Below are positions 1 to 11,143 of a stretch of 64,000 nucleotides of DNA, in pieces. Every line of letters begins with the position of its first letter. Position 1 is the stretch's first letter. The DNA is taken from positions 41,397,501 through 41,461,500 of the forward strand of contig CM057482.1 of NCBI GenBank assembly GCA_030035585.1. Reading direction: 5' to 3'. This DNA comes from Dugong dugon. Lineage: Eukaryota > Chordata > Mammalia > Sirenia > Dugongidae. The notes below the pieces were generated by a model. It was not told the origin of the DNA. It saw only the letters and a program-made list of their open reading frames with translations, and searched no databases. A program made the position numbers and the translations under genes.

Positions 1-27
1 TATTAATAAAATGTTAATATTATTCCC

Positions 28-412
28 TTGTTGTTGTTCTTGTTGTTAGGTGCTATCTAATCAATTACAACTGGTAGTGACCTTATGCACAGCAGAACGA
101 AACACTGCCCAGGCCTGGGCCATGCTTATGATCATTGCTATGTTTAAGTCCATGGTTGCAGCCACTGTGTCAATCCATCTCGTTGAAGGTCTTCCTCTTT
201 TTCACTGACCCTCTGTTTTACCAAGCATGATGTCCTTCTTCAGGGACTGGTCCCTCCCGATAACATGTTCAAAGTATGCCATCCTTGCTTCTAAGGAGCA
301 TTCTGGCTATACTTCTTCCAAGACAGATTTGTTCATTTTTTTCTGGCAGTCCATAGTATATTCAATATTCTTCACTAACACCATAATTCAAAGGCATCAA
401 TTCTTATTTCAT
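28..412 (-). mobile_element. RTE LINE 3' fragment
   Basis: On the plus strand this begins with the reversed GTTGTTGTT...GTTAGGTGC tail and continues with the reverse complement of the RTE C-terminal coding region. It matches the ends of the RTE copies near 43.2-43.6 kb and 50.6-50.96 kb. It is a 5'-truncated insertion holding only the last 380 bases or so. The coding part is broken by stops and has no intact domain. Confidence 0.85.
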
Positions 413-439
413 TAAATAGGTTAAATCTTATAATGTGGA

Positions 440-870
440 AAACATTTTATATGCCATTTACTATGCTAAGTGATTTGTATATATAGTATCTTATTTGTTC
501 CTCATGACAGCAATCTTAGAAGTTGGTATTACTGTTTCCATCTTATAAATAAAGCAACAGGGTTCACAGGGTGACCCATGATCAAAGGGCATGGGACCAG
601 TAAGTGAGATGGACAGTATTTGATCTTAGCTGATCTGATTCCAGAGTCTCTGGGTGGTACAAATGGTCAACACTCCCAGGTGCTAACGAAAATTTTGGAA
701 ATTCTAGTCCATCCAGAGGTCCCTCAGAAGAAAGACCCGGTGATCTTTCAAAAAATCAGCCATTGAAAACCCTATGGTGTACAGTTCTACTCAGACATGC
801 ATTGACTCAACAGCAACTGGTTAGTCTGATTCCAGAGCCTGGGCTCTTGATAACTTTATTATGCTGAATA
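440..870 (-). mobile_element. MIR SINE, split by an AfroSINE
   Basis: The order of a reversed MIR is recognisable: a degenerate 'tgctaagtg...cttatttgttcctca' block, then a 'gaaactgaggctcaga'-like block, then the tRNA-like end around 'tctgattccagagcctgggctct'. The element is interrupted at 647-824 by an AfroSINE. It is highly diverged, as expected of MIR. Confidence 0.6.
647..824 (+). mobile_element. AfroSINE inside MIR, 13-bp target duplication
   Basis: A tRNA-like head (gggtggtacaaatgg) is followed by the 'aatcagccattgaaaaccctatgg' body and a short 'gactcaacagcaactgg' tail. A perfect 13-bp duplication, TCTGATTCCAGAG, flanks it at 634-646 and 825-837. This fixes both borders and shows insertion into an older MIR. 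Confidence 0.9.
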
Positions 871-1249
871 ATTTCAGTACAAAATTCCTGAGATACCATT
901 TATAGGGTCATCATTCAACCGGAGGCAGAGAAAGCCAAAGAGGAGGCTTCTCATTTCTCCAGTCTTCACTCATGCTAGCAATTCTGCAGAATCTACAAGC
1001 TGATACCTTAGACTTACAATCTACTCTGCTTCACAGGACGGCAACCTGTCTCATCTCACCGTCTATGGCCTGAACTTACAGTGTTGGGTTGGAATGAGGG
1101 GTGGGTGAGAATAATCTTTCCTCTCGTTTTACACCACGCTGAGCCTCCTTGGCATGGAGGATCACATTTCTATCCTCTTCACTGGTTCTCTAACACCTGT
1201 GGGAGAAGAAGCCCTTAAGACATGAATAGAGAACTATGTAAAGACATGG
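871..1249. other. Unannotated unique stretch
   Basis: No repeat family, open frame or RNA is recognisable. Composition is ordinary. Confidence 0.5.
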
Positions 1250-1261
1250 AAGACATGGATA

Positions 1262-1497
1262 CCAATGACGACAACAACAACAACGACAAAGTAAACCCAT
1301 TGCCCTCAAGTCAATTCTGACTCATAGCTACCCTATAGGACAGAGTAGTAGAACTGCACAATAGGATTCCCAAGGCTGTCAGTCTTTACAGGAGTAAACT
1401 ACCACATCTTTCTCCTGTAGAGCGGCTGGTGGGTTTGAACCACGGACCTTTCGTCTCACAGCTGAGTGTTTAACGACTGTGACACCAGGGCTCCTTC
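1262..1497 (-). mobile_element. AfroSINE (long form)
   Basis: It reads from an ACAACAACAACG-type tail through 'gactcatagctaccctatagg' to the reversed tRNA head ending 'gacaccagggctcc'. It includes the extra 'tctttacaggag...ctttctcctgta' segment of the long form. Near-perfect flanking duplications AAGACATGGATA (1250-1261) and AAGACAGGGATA (1498-1509) agree at 11 of 12 bases. Confidence 0.9.
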
Positions 1498-1509
1498 AAG
1501 ACAGGGATA

Positions 1510-1779
1510 GGGAACTGTAAAAAACCACTGGTTATAACAAAGCATATAGGCCGGTGTTAGACTAGTGACATGGCAACAGGTAAGGAAGAATCCCAATAAC
1601 TTGAGAATTCTTTCAGAACTCTGAGGACTCCTTATTTTGATACATGAGTAGAAATTGTCCTTTTCTTGATCCCACCTCCCCTTGACTTTTTAACACAGTT
1701 TCTCTATTTCCTTACACACACAATACCCAGAAAGGTCAAAATGGTCATTCCCTCCTTAAAACTCTCTTTTCATTTGACT
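1510..1779. other. Unannotated stretch before L2
   Basis: No clear family. It may be the diverged upstream part of the L2 that follows. Confidence 0.4.
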
Positions 1780-2785
1780 TCCTAGAACTCATTTTCTCCT
1801 GGTTTTCCTCCTTCCTCACTGGCCACTCTGTCATATGCTTCTCTACTGGTTCCTTTGCATGTCTTCAACCTCTAAAACTTGACATGTCCTAGGACTCGGT
1901 CCTCAAACCTCTTCTCTTCTCTATGCTAGCTCTAGATGATCTCAGCAAATTCATCAATATTCTGTTAACTCCCATATGTATATCTGTAAATGGGAATTTC
2001 CTCTGAACTATAAACTTTTATACTCAAGTATCTACTGTTCATTATCACTTGGATATTGAATAGGCATCTCATATCACTGTATATTAACATATCCAAAACC
2101 AAACTCCTGACGACCACTCCATCCCCATCCAAATTGCAGCTCATGTAGAATCCCCCATCATAATACATGGTAACTCCATTTTCTATTTGCATGAAAAAAC
2201 AAACTTGGCACTATATTTAATTGCTCTCATTCTGCCATAGACCACAGCCAACCCATCAAGAAACCCTCAAGGCTCTACCTTCATGATATAATTGAAATCT
2301 GATGATTCGTTATTACCGATTACTACCCAGGATCCCAATGTCCACTGTTTGTTGCCCGAATGAGTTTGATAACTTACAGTCTATCTCTGTCCGTGTACAA
2401 TCTTTACTCAATGTAACAATCTAGAGTGAGTCTTTAGAACAGAAGGCAGATCATATTCTCCTTCTGAAATCACTGATGGGCTTCTCATATAACTCAAAAT
2501 AAAATTCAAAGTTCTTAAAATGGCCTTTAAGACCATACATTATCTGGCCCCTCACCCTTTCTGACTTCTTTCCTAATTGTCTCCACTCATCTCATTTTAC
2601 TCCTGCTGTACTGACCATTTTGTTTTCCTCAAACATATTGGGAATACTCCTGCGTCAGAACTTACTACTTTCTGTTCACTCTGCTAGGAAATCTCTTCCT
2701 CCATATATCTACATGGCTTTCTCCCTCACTTCCCTTAGAGCTCTGCTCAAATAGCACTTTATCAATGAGACCATTTCACAACTAT
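1780..2785 (+). mobile_element. L2 LINE, 5' segment
   Basis: The run of blocks is typical of the L2 3' coding region: 'cctccttcctcactggccactc', 'tcggtcctcaaacctcttctc', 'tccaaaaccaaactcctga', 'atggcctttaagaccatacat', then 'tctctgctcaaatagcac'-like text. It continues at 3426 after an LTR insertion. No reading frame survives. Confidence 0.75.
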
Positions 2786-3425
2786 GGCAGCTAGTCTCCA
2801 AAGATGGCCCCCAATGAACCACATTTTCTGCTATTCATGCCTTTATATTTCTCTCCCTGTTAATCTAGCAGGGCCCTGTGGCTTTTGACTCATGAACGTG
2901 GCAGAAGTGACACATCTTGACTTCTCAGGCTAGGTCAGAAGAAGCACGACAGCTTTCATCTGAATTTCTTGGAACAATAGCTCGAGGTACCATATAAGAA
3001 GCCTGATTCTCTAAGCCTACATGCTGCGAAGGAAGCCCGGGGTAGCCACATGGAGAGATCATGTGGAGACAGAATGATGCCTGGCCAGACTCCAGCTGTT
3101 CCCATCAGCTAGCTGAGGGGTCAACAATGTGAATAAAAAAGCCATCTTGAGCATCCAGCCCACTCAAGTCTTCAAATGACTTTAGCTCTTCTTGCCATAT
3201 GACTGCAGTTGCATGAAGACCCCAAGTGAGAACCACCCAGCTGAGCCCAGTGTTAAGCTGTAGAATCATGAGAAATAATATATTCTGTCTTAAGCCAATA
3301 GGTTTGGTTGCCGTGAGTCAGAATTGACTTGGTGGCAATCGGTTTGGGCTTTTTAAAAATTCTGTGTTTTGTTTTTTTAGGGTGCTTCATTGTCCAATAG
3401 ATATCCAAAATAGAAATAAATACAA
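2786..3425 (+). mobile_element. Ancient ERVL/MaLR-class LTR inserted in L2
   Basis: It starts near 'tggcagctagtctccaaagatg'. It contains the block found near the 3' end of old mammalian LTRs: 'gaaccacccagctgagccc', 'atcatgagaaataata', 'gtcttaagcc', 'attgtccaatagata'. L2 sequence lies on both sides, so it postdates that L2. The exact subfamily cannot be assigned by eye, and no clean target duplication was seen. An AfroSINE tail fragment interrupts it near 3306-3354. Confidence 0.55.
3306..3354 (+). mobile_element. AfroSINE 3' tail fragment
   Basis: Only the last 45-50 bases are present: a 'gttgccgtgagtcagaattgac' core and 'ggtggcaatcggtttggg', followed by a T-rich end. It is a severely 5'-truncated insertion inside the old LTR. 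Confidence 0.75.
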
Positions 3426-3660
3426 ATTGAACACCCCCGCCCCAATGCATAATGACACTCCATACCCTCCTTACCTACCCTGATTTATTTTTCTCCATAA
3501 CTCTCTTATTACCATTTGACTTACCTTGTTATTATTTTTCCATCTTGACTGGAATATAAACTCTGGGAAGCCAGGGACTTAGTCTTATTCACTGCTATAT
3601 CCCTAATGCCTGGAAAAGTGTCTGATATTCAAAAAAATATTTGTTGAATGAATTAATACA
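3426..3660 (+). mobile_element. L2 LINE, 3' end
   Basis: Resumes the L2 after the LTR. It has the terminal L2 blocks: a 'tggaatataaactctgggaagccagggac' equivalent, 'cactgctatatccctaatgcc', and the 'aaatatttgttgaatgaat' end. Confidence 0.75.
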
Positions 3661-5439
3661 TTTAACTCAATATTTTTAAGTTTGTTTAACATAAAAAGTC
3701 AATAAAAAGAAAGGATTGAAATTATTTAAAATACTCTTCATGCCTTTGGTCTCCCTTCTTAAGAACACAACATCTGGAGTGGCCCAAAATGCTTTAGTTT
3801 TCACCTTCCCATCGAAGCACATCTTCCAAAGGGAAAGAAGTATATTTCTGCTCCATTAATACATACTGACCCTGCGGGAAAGGTACTACAAGGAAAACAG
3901 AAGAGGCAGGCAAATTCCATAAGAGTAGTTTCCAAACATTACCCAAATAGAGATAGCTATCAGAATCAAGTCAAACTCTGATGAGGAGTTATTCTCTGCA
4001 GACCTTCAGAGTCCCCTCTCCTACTCATTTCTAGGAAGGCTTGATAATTCCTCCTTATTCCACAAACACTTGGGCAGTACTGCTCTCTGTTATGCACCAT
4101 GAGTACAGAGTCTAATTGTCTCTGCACTTCCTCTACTTTTTGTCCTATTTCCCTCCTTTCACAGAATTAGTGAGAATGGAAAGCACTTCATTTGAAAACA
4201 AACTTTGATATAGAATGTTTAAAGTGATTTAAACATTCAAAACAAGCAATTTGGTTAGTGTTGAAATATAGCTCAAATATTTTTTCATCTCAAAAATTTT
4301 GTGGAGAAATTAAGTGTATAAAGATGTTTCTGGTGTCTGCTTTATTTACCTTTTTTTTTTTTTTTTTTTTAATACTTCTGGAGAAAGGAGGAAGGGACCA
4401 CATGTGCATCCTCAAGCAGAGATGACACCGCATGGTCTTTTTAAAGCAGTTCTGTGGTTATGGGCCAAAAGGATTATGACTTCACCTGTTTGGCCCAGGG
4501 ATACGCCCATGTAAGCCCATGAGGAGATATGATGATGTCACCAGCACACAGAATAGCTCTGCATCTCTTTAGCATTCTTCATGTTTATAAGAAATGCCTA
4601 TGTGATCCTAGCCTTTCACTAGTTAGGAATGACATGGCTCACTAATAATGCCAACTGGTTTTTATTTCCTGTTCTCCAGAACAGAATATATCAGTAAGCA
4701 ATACCACATGCACAGCTGAGGAGAAATGCCTCCCTGCTTTCCAACCCTCACCCAAAGCTCCGCACCCATGGGGATTTCCCAAATCACTTATACCCTGTGC
4801 TAGAGAACAGCCAGTGATGGAACTGGTGTTTTTACCCTTTCCTGGGACTGAGAAGGTTGAATGAAGAACAAAGTTTTGTATTTCTATCCCTCAGGTTCCT
4901 CTGGCTATTAGGGGACCAAATCACCCATGAAATGGGATTGAATACAGTCTTTTTCCCCTCCATCCTGGAAGGGAAACAGGTGTTGGCTAACTCACACTGG
5001 GCACAACCTGCTCTGGTTGTGAGTTCACAACACTCAACTCTTTGGTAGCTTGGAGGGTCTGGATTAACACAGTATGGAAGGGGAGACCTGACTTCAGGCT
5101 GGGAGCAGCCGTGGTTTGAGCTCAGAAGTCTCAAGAGGAAATTTAAAACACACAAGTCAATGCCCAGAAGAGCTCTTAAACAGTGGCAAATGCAGGATAC
5201 GTGGAATGCTGGAGATACATTCTGGTGACACGCAAGCTTAACCTCTCTACTATTTAAAGTTATTTTTCCATGCAGGGGTGCATCAAGAAGACCACCTATT
5301 GATTCATTTTCTTTTCTCGAGATGCTTATGATTCATCATGCATGGAGAGAGAGGGACGGAAACAGAGGGGCTGTCCAGCAACACAGCAGGGGGAGTTTTA
5401 CTGCTTAGGATAGGAAGGTGATGATTATTTTTATTTTAC
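3661..5439. other. Unannotated, mostly unique
   Basis: No mobile element is recognisable. A run of 20 T lies at 4351-4370. A 107-codon antisense frame near 4.8-5.2 kb has no familiar motif and is taken as chance. Confidence 0.5.
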
Positions 5440-5960
5440 TTTGTGTGGTTCTTGCTTCACCTGGTGCTGGCTTCCCTGTGTTTGAATGAGATAGCTGGAG
5501 GGATTCTCTCCTCCAGGAGTTCCTCCAGCCCCACCAGCCGGCGCTTCCTCCTTGCTTTTCACCTTAATGGGTTGACTTCATAAAAGCGCCGCTCTTTATT
5601 CCAGCCTGAAATTTCCCATCGTACTTTAGGACCAGCGAACCGTCCCTTCTTTGATGGCACCTTTTGGCTCCACAATAGAAGCCAATTTGTTAGACTTCTT
5701 TACAGGTCAGGGGCTGCGAGAAGATGTGGAGGGCGCAGCAGTGGGCACTGGAAAATGAAGTTGTATTCGCTTGGCAAATTATACGTCTGCTGCACTTTAT
5801 GGGCCCTGATTTCCTTCCCTCTCCTTCTCCCTCACTCTCTTGCCTTTTCTTTCAACTGAGGAAGCGTGTATGTGAGATATCGTCACATATCCAGTTAATG
5901 TAGGTTAATAGATTGATTCCAGTGACACGGATCATAATGAACAGTAAATTGTTTTATCTC
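5440..5960. other. Candidate conserved noncoding block
   Basis: A repeat-free block, more GC-rich than its surroundings, with several CpGs (near 5540-5640) in otherwise AT-rich DNA. It contains T-box/homeodomain-like AT core words and a 'gcaaattatacg' motif. No open frame is credible. Regulatory function is inference from texture alone. Confidence 0.25.
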
Positions 5961-7439
5961 TTAAGTCTTATTTGGTCAGCCAGGAAAACATATGAGGTAA
6001 TATGGCTTGGACTAAATGGACCGTATAATAGATCTCCTTCTAAAGAATAAGGACAGGGGTGACAGCACCTCTTATGATTAATGAAAATAATAATGGTCCT
6101 GAAATTGAAATTTTTCTAATTTTTTTTCCCCTTCTCCTCTCTTGGCTGCCACCAAAAACTTCAGTCAGGAGATGATTTGTGCACAATAACTGGCTCTGGC
6201 TTCTTCCTCAGCTAAGAATACACATTCAGGGGCTGGCAGAGGGGAGCAAAAGGCAAAGGCATGCACTGGTTTATAGAACTGTAAGTGTGCCATTGGAGGG
6301 AAGGAGGGCATGGATGCAAATTTCTTTTCCGTAGGGATCGGATGCAAAGTCTTCATACAGAGCATGGGGATTTGGACAAATGCCTTTCGCATCAGATGTC
6401 TTATGGGTCAATCTGATTATTTATGGGAATAAACGTATATTCCATCTGTACATTGATTTTTAATTCATGTGGCTTTCCCCCTCCCTTCCTTCCGTTTGTC
6501 TTTAGGCAAAAGAGTTTTATTTCTTCTATATATGTACATCAAAGCCTATGTCTTCTCACTGGTGTTCAAGAAAAGCAAATACATCTCTCAGTTTTTGAGA
6601 GAGTAGTGACTTGAAACTCTCTGGGAAGAAGAGGAATTTTGATTGTTTATCCACAGACAGCACTTTTGAAGGGGAAATAAATGGCAACAAGTTATCATGT
6701 GATGTGATGTTTTGCCCCGTGAGGCTTGCTCTAAATGCAAAACGATATTGAACCATAGGATCGTGATACAATGAGAGAAGCTCATGTCCTTGGGGGTATG
6801 ATGAGACAAAGAATTAAGGAGATTTAGGCAAAGGTGGTAAGGGGCTTCAGCTTTCACTTGAATAAGGACGATTACCTCCAAGCCATTTATTCCACTCCAC
6901 AGGCCACGTATCATTTGGACAGCGGATTGAGAAATGTGTTCCGGCTGCTCTGTGCCGCAGTGGCGTACGTAGCTGAAGCGACGTACGTAGCCGAAGCTAC
7001 CCGTCTTTCTCTCAGATTCTGTCCAAATTGTGTACGAATTGATTTCCCGAGAATTTGTCTTGCATCACCTTAGCTAGTTGCTTCTAGAACTCTTCATGAC
7101 CTGTGCAATCTATTCTATTTGTTTTTTGTCAAAATAAAATAGACAATTGTGGAGTTAGGCTGCTCTGGCAGGTATTCTTTGATTGCAAATCTTTGGGCAA
7201 CCGTTTGCTTAGCTACAAAAAAACACAAGGAAGATAGTGACATGAATCCAACACAAACAATTATCTAAAGTCCCTTTGAAATTAAACTTCCACCAAAAAA
7301 CAGTCCAAATTATTATATTGCAACTTTTACTTTTAACTAGTCATCATAGCAAGATATAAAACTAGCAAAGTCTCCATTCACCTATTAAAAAATACTAACA
7401 AAAGTGAGTTAAATCTGTAGGTGTTGACAAAGAACACGT
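5961..7439. other. Unannotated unique stretch with a short CpG-rich duplication
   Basis: No repeat family is seen apart from the 18-bp tandem repeat at 6964-6999. Two overlapping antisense frames at 6556-6914 (71 and 108 codons) show no motif and are probably chance. Confidence 0.45.
6964..6999. repeat. Two-unit 18-bp tandem repeat, CpG-rich
   Basis: Unit 1 is cgtacgtagctgaagcga (6964-6981). Unit 2 is cgtacgtagccgaagcta (6982-6999). They match at 16 of 18 bases. Each carries a CGTACG palindrome. Confidence 0.9.
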
Positions 7440-7793
7440 TTTTCAATAATTTAATTATAATTGATTTATATATAAAGATGTACACACATTAATTTTATCT
7501 ATATAAAATGTAACTAATTTGTATTTATAATATAAAATTTAAGGTATTTTAAAAAACAAATTATAAAATAACAAGAATAATGCTATTTGTTTATGTTTGC
7601 ATGTTTGTGTCTAATTATAGATAAGTAATTTATATATAAATTTATGTAGATGTGTACATATTACATATAAATATGTATATGCATATAAATATTGATACTT
7701 GTATATTAAACTTATATAAAATTATATTTAAAATTATAATTTGTATGTACATAAATTTTGTTCATGTATATTTGTTTACTTATGCTTATTAAA
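7440..7793. repeat. AT-rich low-complexity tract
   Basis: About 350 bases of TATA/ATAT/TTAT-rich DNA with many short palindromes (for example atatataaat, taaattta). It has almost no G or C. No element border is visible. Confidence 0.8.
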
Positions 7794-7864
7794 AGGAGCC
7801 CTGGTTGCACAGTGGTTAAGCGCTCAGCTGCTAACCGAAAGGTCGGCAGTTTGAACCCACTAGC
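7794..7864 (+). mobile_element. AfroSINE 5' head fragment
   Basis: Only the tRNA-derived head is present: 'ggagccctggttgcacagtgg', the anticodon-arm-like 'gctcagctgctaaccgaaag', and a B-box-like 'ggcagtttgaaccc'. The body and tail are absent. Retrotransposition normally truncates the 5' end, so loss of the 3' end suggests a later deletion. Confidence 0.85.
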
Positions 7865-9149
7865 ACAGTGTAAAGAAATGAATGCCCAAAGGTTTAGCTG
7901 TGGTCACCTCTAAGAGATGCAATATTAGAAGTTGGAATATGCAGAGATTTTTAATTTTTTTCTATAATTTTTCATGCCCTAATAAACAATCATTATTATT
8001 GAAATAGAAAAGTATCAGCATCTTATCTCTTATTTCTCTAAGAAAGATGAACAATGAGTACATAAGCTTTTGAACAGGTTTTGAACCGTGCTCCCTTTTT
8101 TGGACCCATTTGGTAAATTCCCCTTCCAGGCCATTTCTTGATATTTAAAGATTATCAAGTAATAAAGATATCTGTTTAAATATTAAAATGACAATAAAAG
8201 TACCTTGTGGTTATGACATGTATTTGGTCTAAACTTAAGTAATTAGAAAATCAATCAGGCTTTCTATTGTTTACATTTTATATCTGTTACTGCATTTTAT
8301 CTTTTTACTTCGTGCCTATAAAAATATTTGAGATATTTTTCTTAACCTTTCTCTTTACAATAAAAACATACATTTTTTTCAATTTTATTATGTTGTAGAA
8401 AACGTCATACCACTTGAAGTTGAGAAAAACTCAAAGTGCATTTAAAATATTAAATATACTTAACAGTAAGGGACTGGTACATAAAATAAATATTAAGAGT
8501 CCATTCATGAATATTTTGCAGATTTTTTTTTTTAAATTGGCGCTATCTCACATTGGTCTAAAATGCTTAGTGTTCAGCCTCCTTGAAATAACAATGACAG
8601 CTACCTAATTTGGGAAATAAAGTTGCATCCTGAAAATTAGTAAGAAATCTTATTAGAATAAAATGTTTGAAGTCTTCAAACTGAAATTAAATGTCATAAG
8701 TATTCCTAATCTCAAATGGAGATGGTAAAATTATTTATGATTCATGCTATTTGATGACCCTGAATACATGGAACACATCTTAGGGCAGAAGTCATTGTGC
8801 AACATGATAGAAAATATCATTGTAATAACAGCAAACTAGGGTATTTGAGGGATAGACTTTATTTATTTTAGGGAAGGCTTCTTGATGGTATTAATTAGTG
8901 CTTCCAAAGGAACCCAAATCTTGCTTATTCACTAGAGATCTATGCTTCTTATCATCAAATCAAACCACTCATATTTGTTTTTAATTAAATTCTCATATCT
9001 GTTAATGTGTACAACTCTTTCTAACCTAGGTTTTCAATCACTGATCTGATAAATTTCAGGAAATGTAGAGGATTGATTTTTGAGGAAGGGGAGATAGATG
9101 TCTGGTTCTCCTAAATGTAGATGGAACTCTCAAGGGGTTTAACTTCTGC
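7865..9149. other. Unannotated AT-rich unique stretch
   Basis: No family or coding frame is recognisable. Confidence 0.5.
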
Positions 9150-9624
9150 TGTGTTCCTGCCTTAAATTTGAAAATATTTTATTATCATTTTCTTTTATCT
9201 TGACCTTCCCCACATAGTAGTACAATATTTCTTTTCAATTACCAAAAAATTTAGGAATAACAGGAATGAAGTTATATGAAAGATGTTTGTTACAGCATTA
9301 TTTATAATGGCATAGTTTTGTAAAGTATCCAAAGGACTTGATGAATTAATCTTTGTTACATCATATGACAGAATATTAGGTCTTTAAATATTTACTCAAA
9401 GCTATTTAGTGAGAAAGAGAATAAACAAAATAATACTAATACATACAGTATAATTCCAATTTTGTGAAACCAAACACAGAGATACAGTAAGGACTAAGGA
9501 AAGACTATGACTATTCCTAGCTATCAGGATTAAGATACCATTCTTTTTTTTCCTTTTAAAATACATTTTTGCATTTAAAATAAATTTGACATGCACTTAT
9601 TACTTTTGTAATTAAAAAAATAGT
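9150..9624 (+). mobile_element. Probable ancient L1 3' UTR
   Basis: The order 'tgtttgttacagcattatttataatggcat', a degenerate 'gacagaatatta', 'acagtataattccaattttgtg', and the terminal 'tattacttttgtaattaaaaaaa' is that of old mammalian L1 (L1M-type) 3' UTRs. It is very diverged. A related layout is at 17.76-18.27 kb. Confidence 0.45.
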
Positions 9625-9627
9625 GGT

Positions 9628-9855
9628 AACAGTTACTATGTGATGGGCACTTTTAAATACATAAACCAGTACTTTAATCCTCATAACCACCATTTAGACA
9701 GGTATTATCATTACCCAGTTTTAAAAATGAGGAAAGTGAGCCCCACAGAGGTTGAGTAATTTGCTCAAGGTCATACAGCTAGTACATGGTGGAGTCAAGA
9801 TTTGAACCCAAGCTATTGGCTCCAAGGCCCATGCTTTTAATATACTTTCTAAATA
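9628..9855 (-). mobile_element. MIR SINE
   Basis: A clear reversed MIR: 'cctcataaccaccatttagacaggtatta', 'aaaatgaggaaagtgagccccacagaggttgag', 'tgctcaaggtcatacagctag', 'gatttgaaccca', and the head near 'ctccaaggcccatgctttta'. Confidence 0.85.
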
Positions 9856-9948
9856 AAACAGGTCAACCAAACAGCATATTTGTGATTACATAGTTCTTTA
9901 AAGTAAATGTTATTACCCAGGAGGATAACACTAGCTCAGGATAATATA

Positions 9949-10113
9949 TATATACACATATACCCATTGCCATTGAGTAGATTCCGACTCATAGCAACCC
10001 TATAGGGCAGGGTAGAACTGCCTCGTAGCGTTTCCAAAGAGCGTTTGGTGGATTCGAACTGCTGACCTTTGGGTTAGCAGCCATAACTCTTGACCACTAC
10101 GCCACCAGTGTTC
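9949..10113 (-). mobile_element. AfroSINE with target duplication
   Basis: It reads 'acccattgccattgagtag', 'ccgactcatagcaaccctat', then the reversed head ending 'gccaccagtgttc'. Flanks CAGGATAATATA (9937-9948) and CAGGCTAATATA (10114-10125) match at 11 of 12 bases. A TATA/CACA stretch sits at its tail end. Confidence 0.9.
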
Positions 10114-10125
10114 CAGGCTAATATA

Positions 10126-10611
10126 AGATATCTAAATATCTAAATGGAATTTTAAAAAAGCAAATTAACACATTTCTGATATCAAGGTTCAGAGCTGTTT
10201 AGTTTTATGTAATTCCACTTTATTGGCTTTCTGTTTTCATGCTTAAAGAGGGCATGATATTGAAGACTGGACTGTAACTAACGCTGTGGCTATATACTTC
10301 TGAATAAAGTGAGGATCATCTGGTTAATTGATCAGTAAGGATAGACTAAATATTCCAAATGAGCTAAGCGATGTCTTAGCTAACATCATCAAATTAATTG
10401 CATCATTATTGAATCATCTCCTTCGGTCTGAAATGTGTATGGTGACAAGGCAAAAACAACAAAACTGAGTATGTAAAAATCTTGCTTTAAACATCTTTGT
10501 TCTTATGAAAAGAGCTTAGTTCTAGGATTCAAAAACTAAGTTCTAGCCTTATAGGAAAGTAACTGTTTGAATCTGCTGGTAGCCAGTTTTCTCCTTGAAG
10601 CATTGCTTTCT
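10126..10611. other. Unannotated unique stretch
   Basis: Nothing recognisable. Confidence 0.5.
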
Positions 10612-10816
10612 GTTTTGTTGTTGTATGCCTTTGAGTCGATTCTGACTCAGAGAGACCTTGTAGGGCAGAGTAGAACTGCCCCATAGGGTTTTCAAGCCTG
10701 TAATCTTTACAGAAACAGATTGCCACATCTTTCTCCCACAGAATGGATAGCGGGTTTGAACCACCAACTTTTCAGTTAGCAGCCGAGCCCTTAGCCACTA
10801 TGCCACCAGGGCTCCT
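10612..10816 (-). mobile_element. AfroSINE (long form)
   Basis: A reversed copy running from a GTTGTTGT tail through 'gagtcgattctgactcagag' and 'aatctttacagaaacagattgcc' to the head 'gccaccagggctcc'. No clean target duplication is visible. Confidence 0.9.
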
Positions 10817-10945
10817 GCCAACAGTCTAAATCTAACTATAACCCTAAAGAAACGTATCTCACCATCCAGGATTCTAAGCAAATGGAAGAGGAGATAGTTG
10901 CAAACCAAGCTCTCACCTACACAAGCTATGTAGGCTACGATCTTA

Positions 10946-11143
10946 GCCCTGGGTGCCGCAAATGTTTAAGCACTTGACTGCTGACTGAAAGGCTGGAGGT
11001 CCCAATCCACCCAGGGAACCCCGAGAGGAAAGGCCTGGCAATATGCTTCTGAAAGATCACAGCCTTGAAAATTCTATGGGGCCCAACACATGGGGTCACC
11101 AAGAGTTGGAATCGACTCAACAGCAACTGGTTTTTGGTTTTGA
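10946..11143 (+). mobile_element. AfroSINE
   Basis: Head 'ccctgggtgccgcaaatg', body 'aggcctggcaatatgcttctgaaagatcacag', and tail 'gagttggaatcgactcaacagcaactgg' are all in order. It is a full-length diverged copy. Confidence 0.9.
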
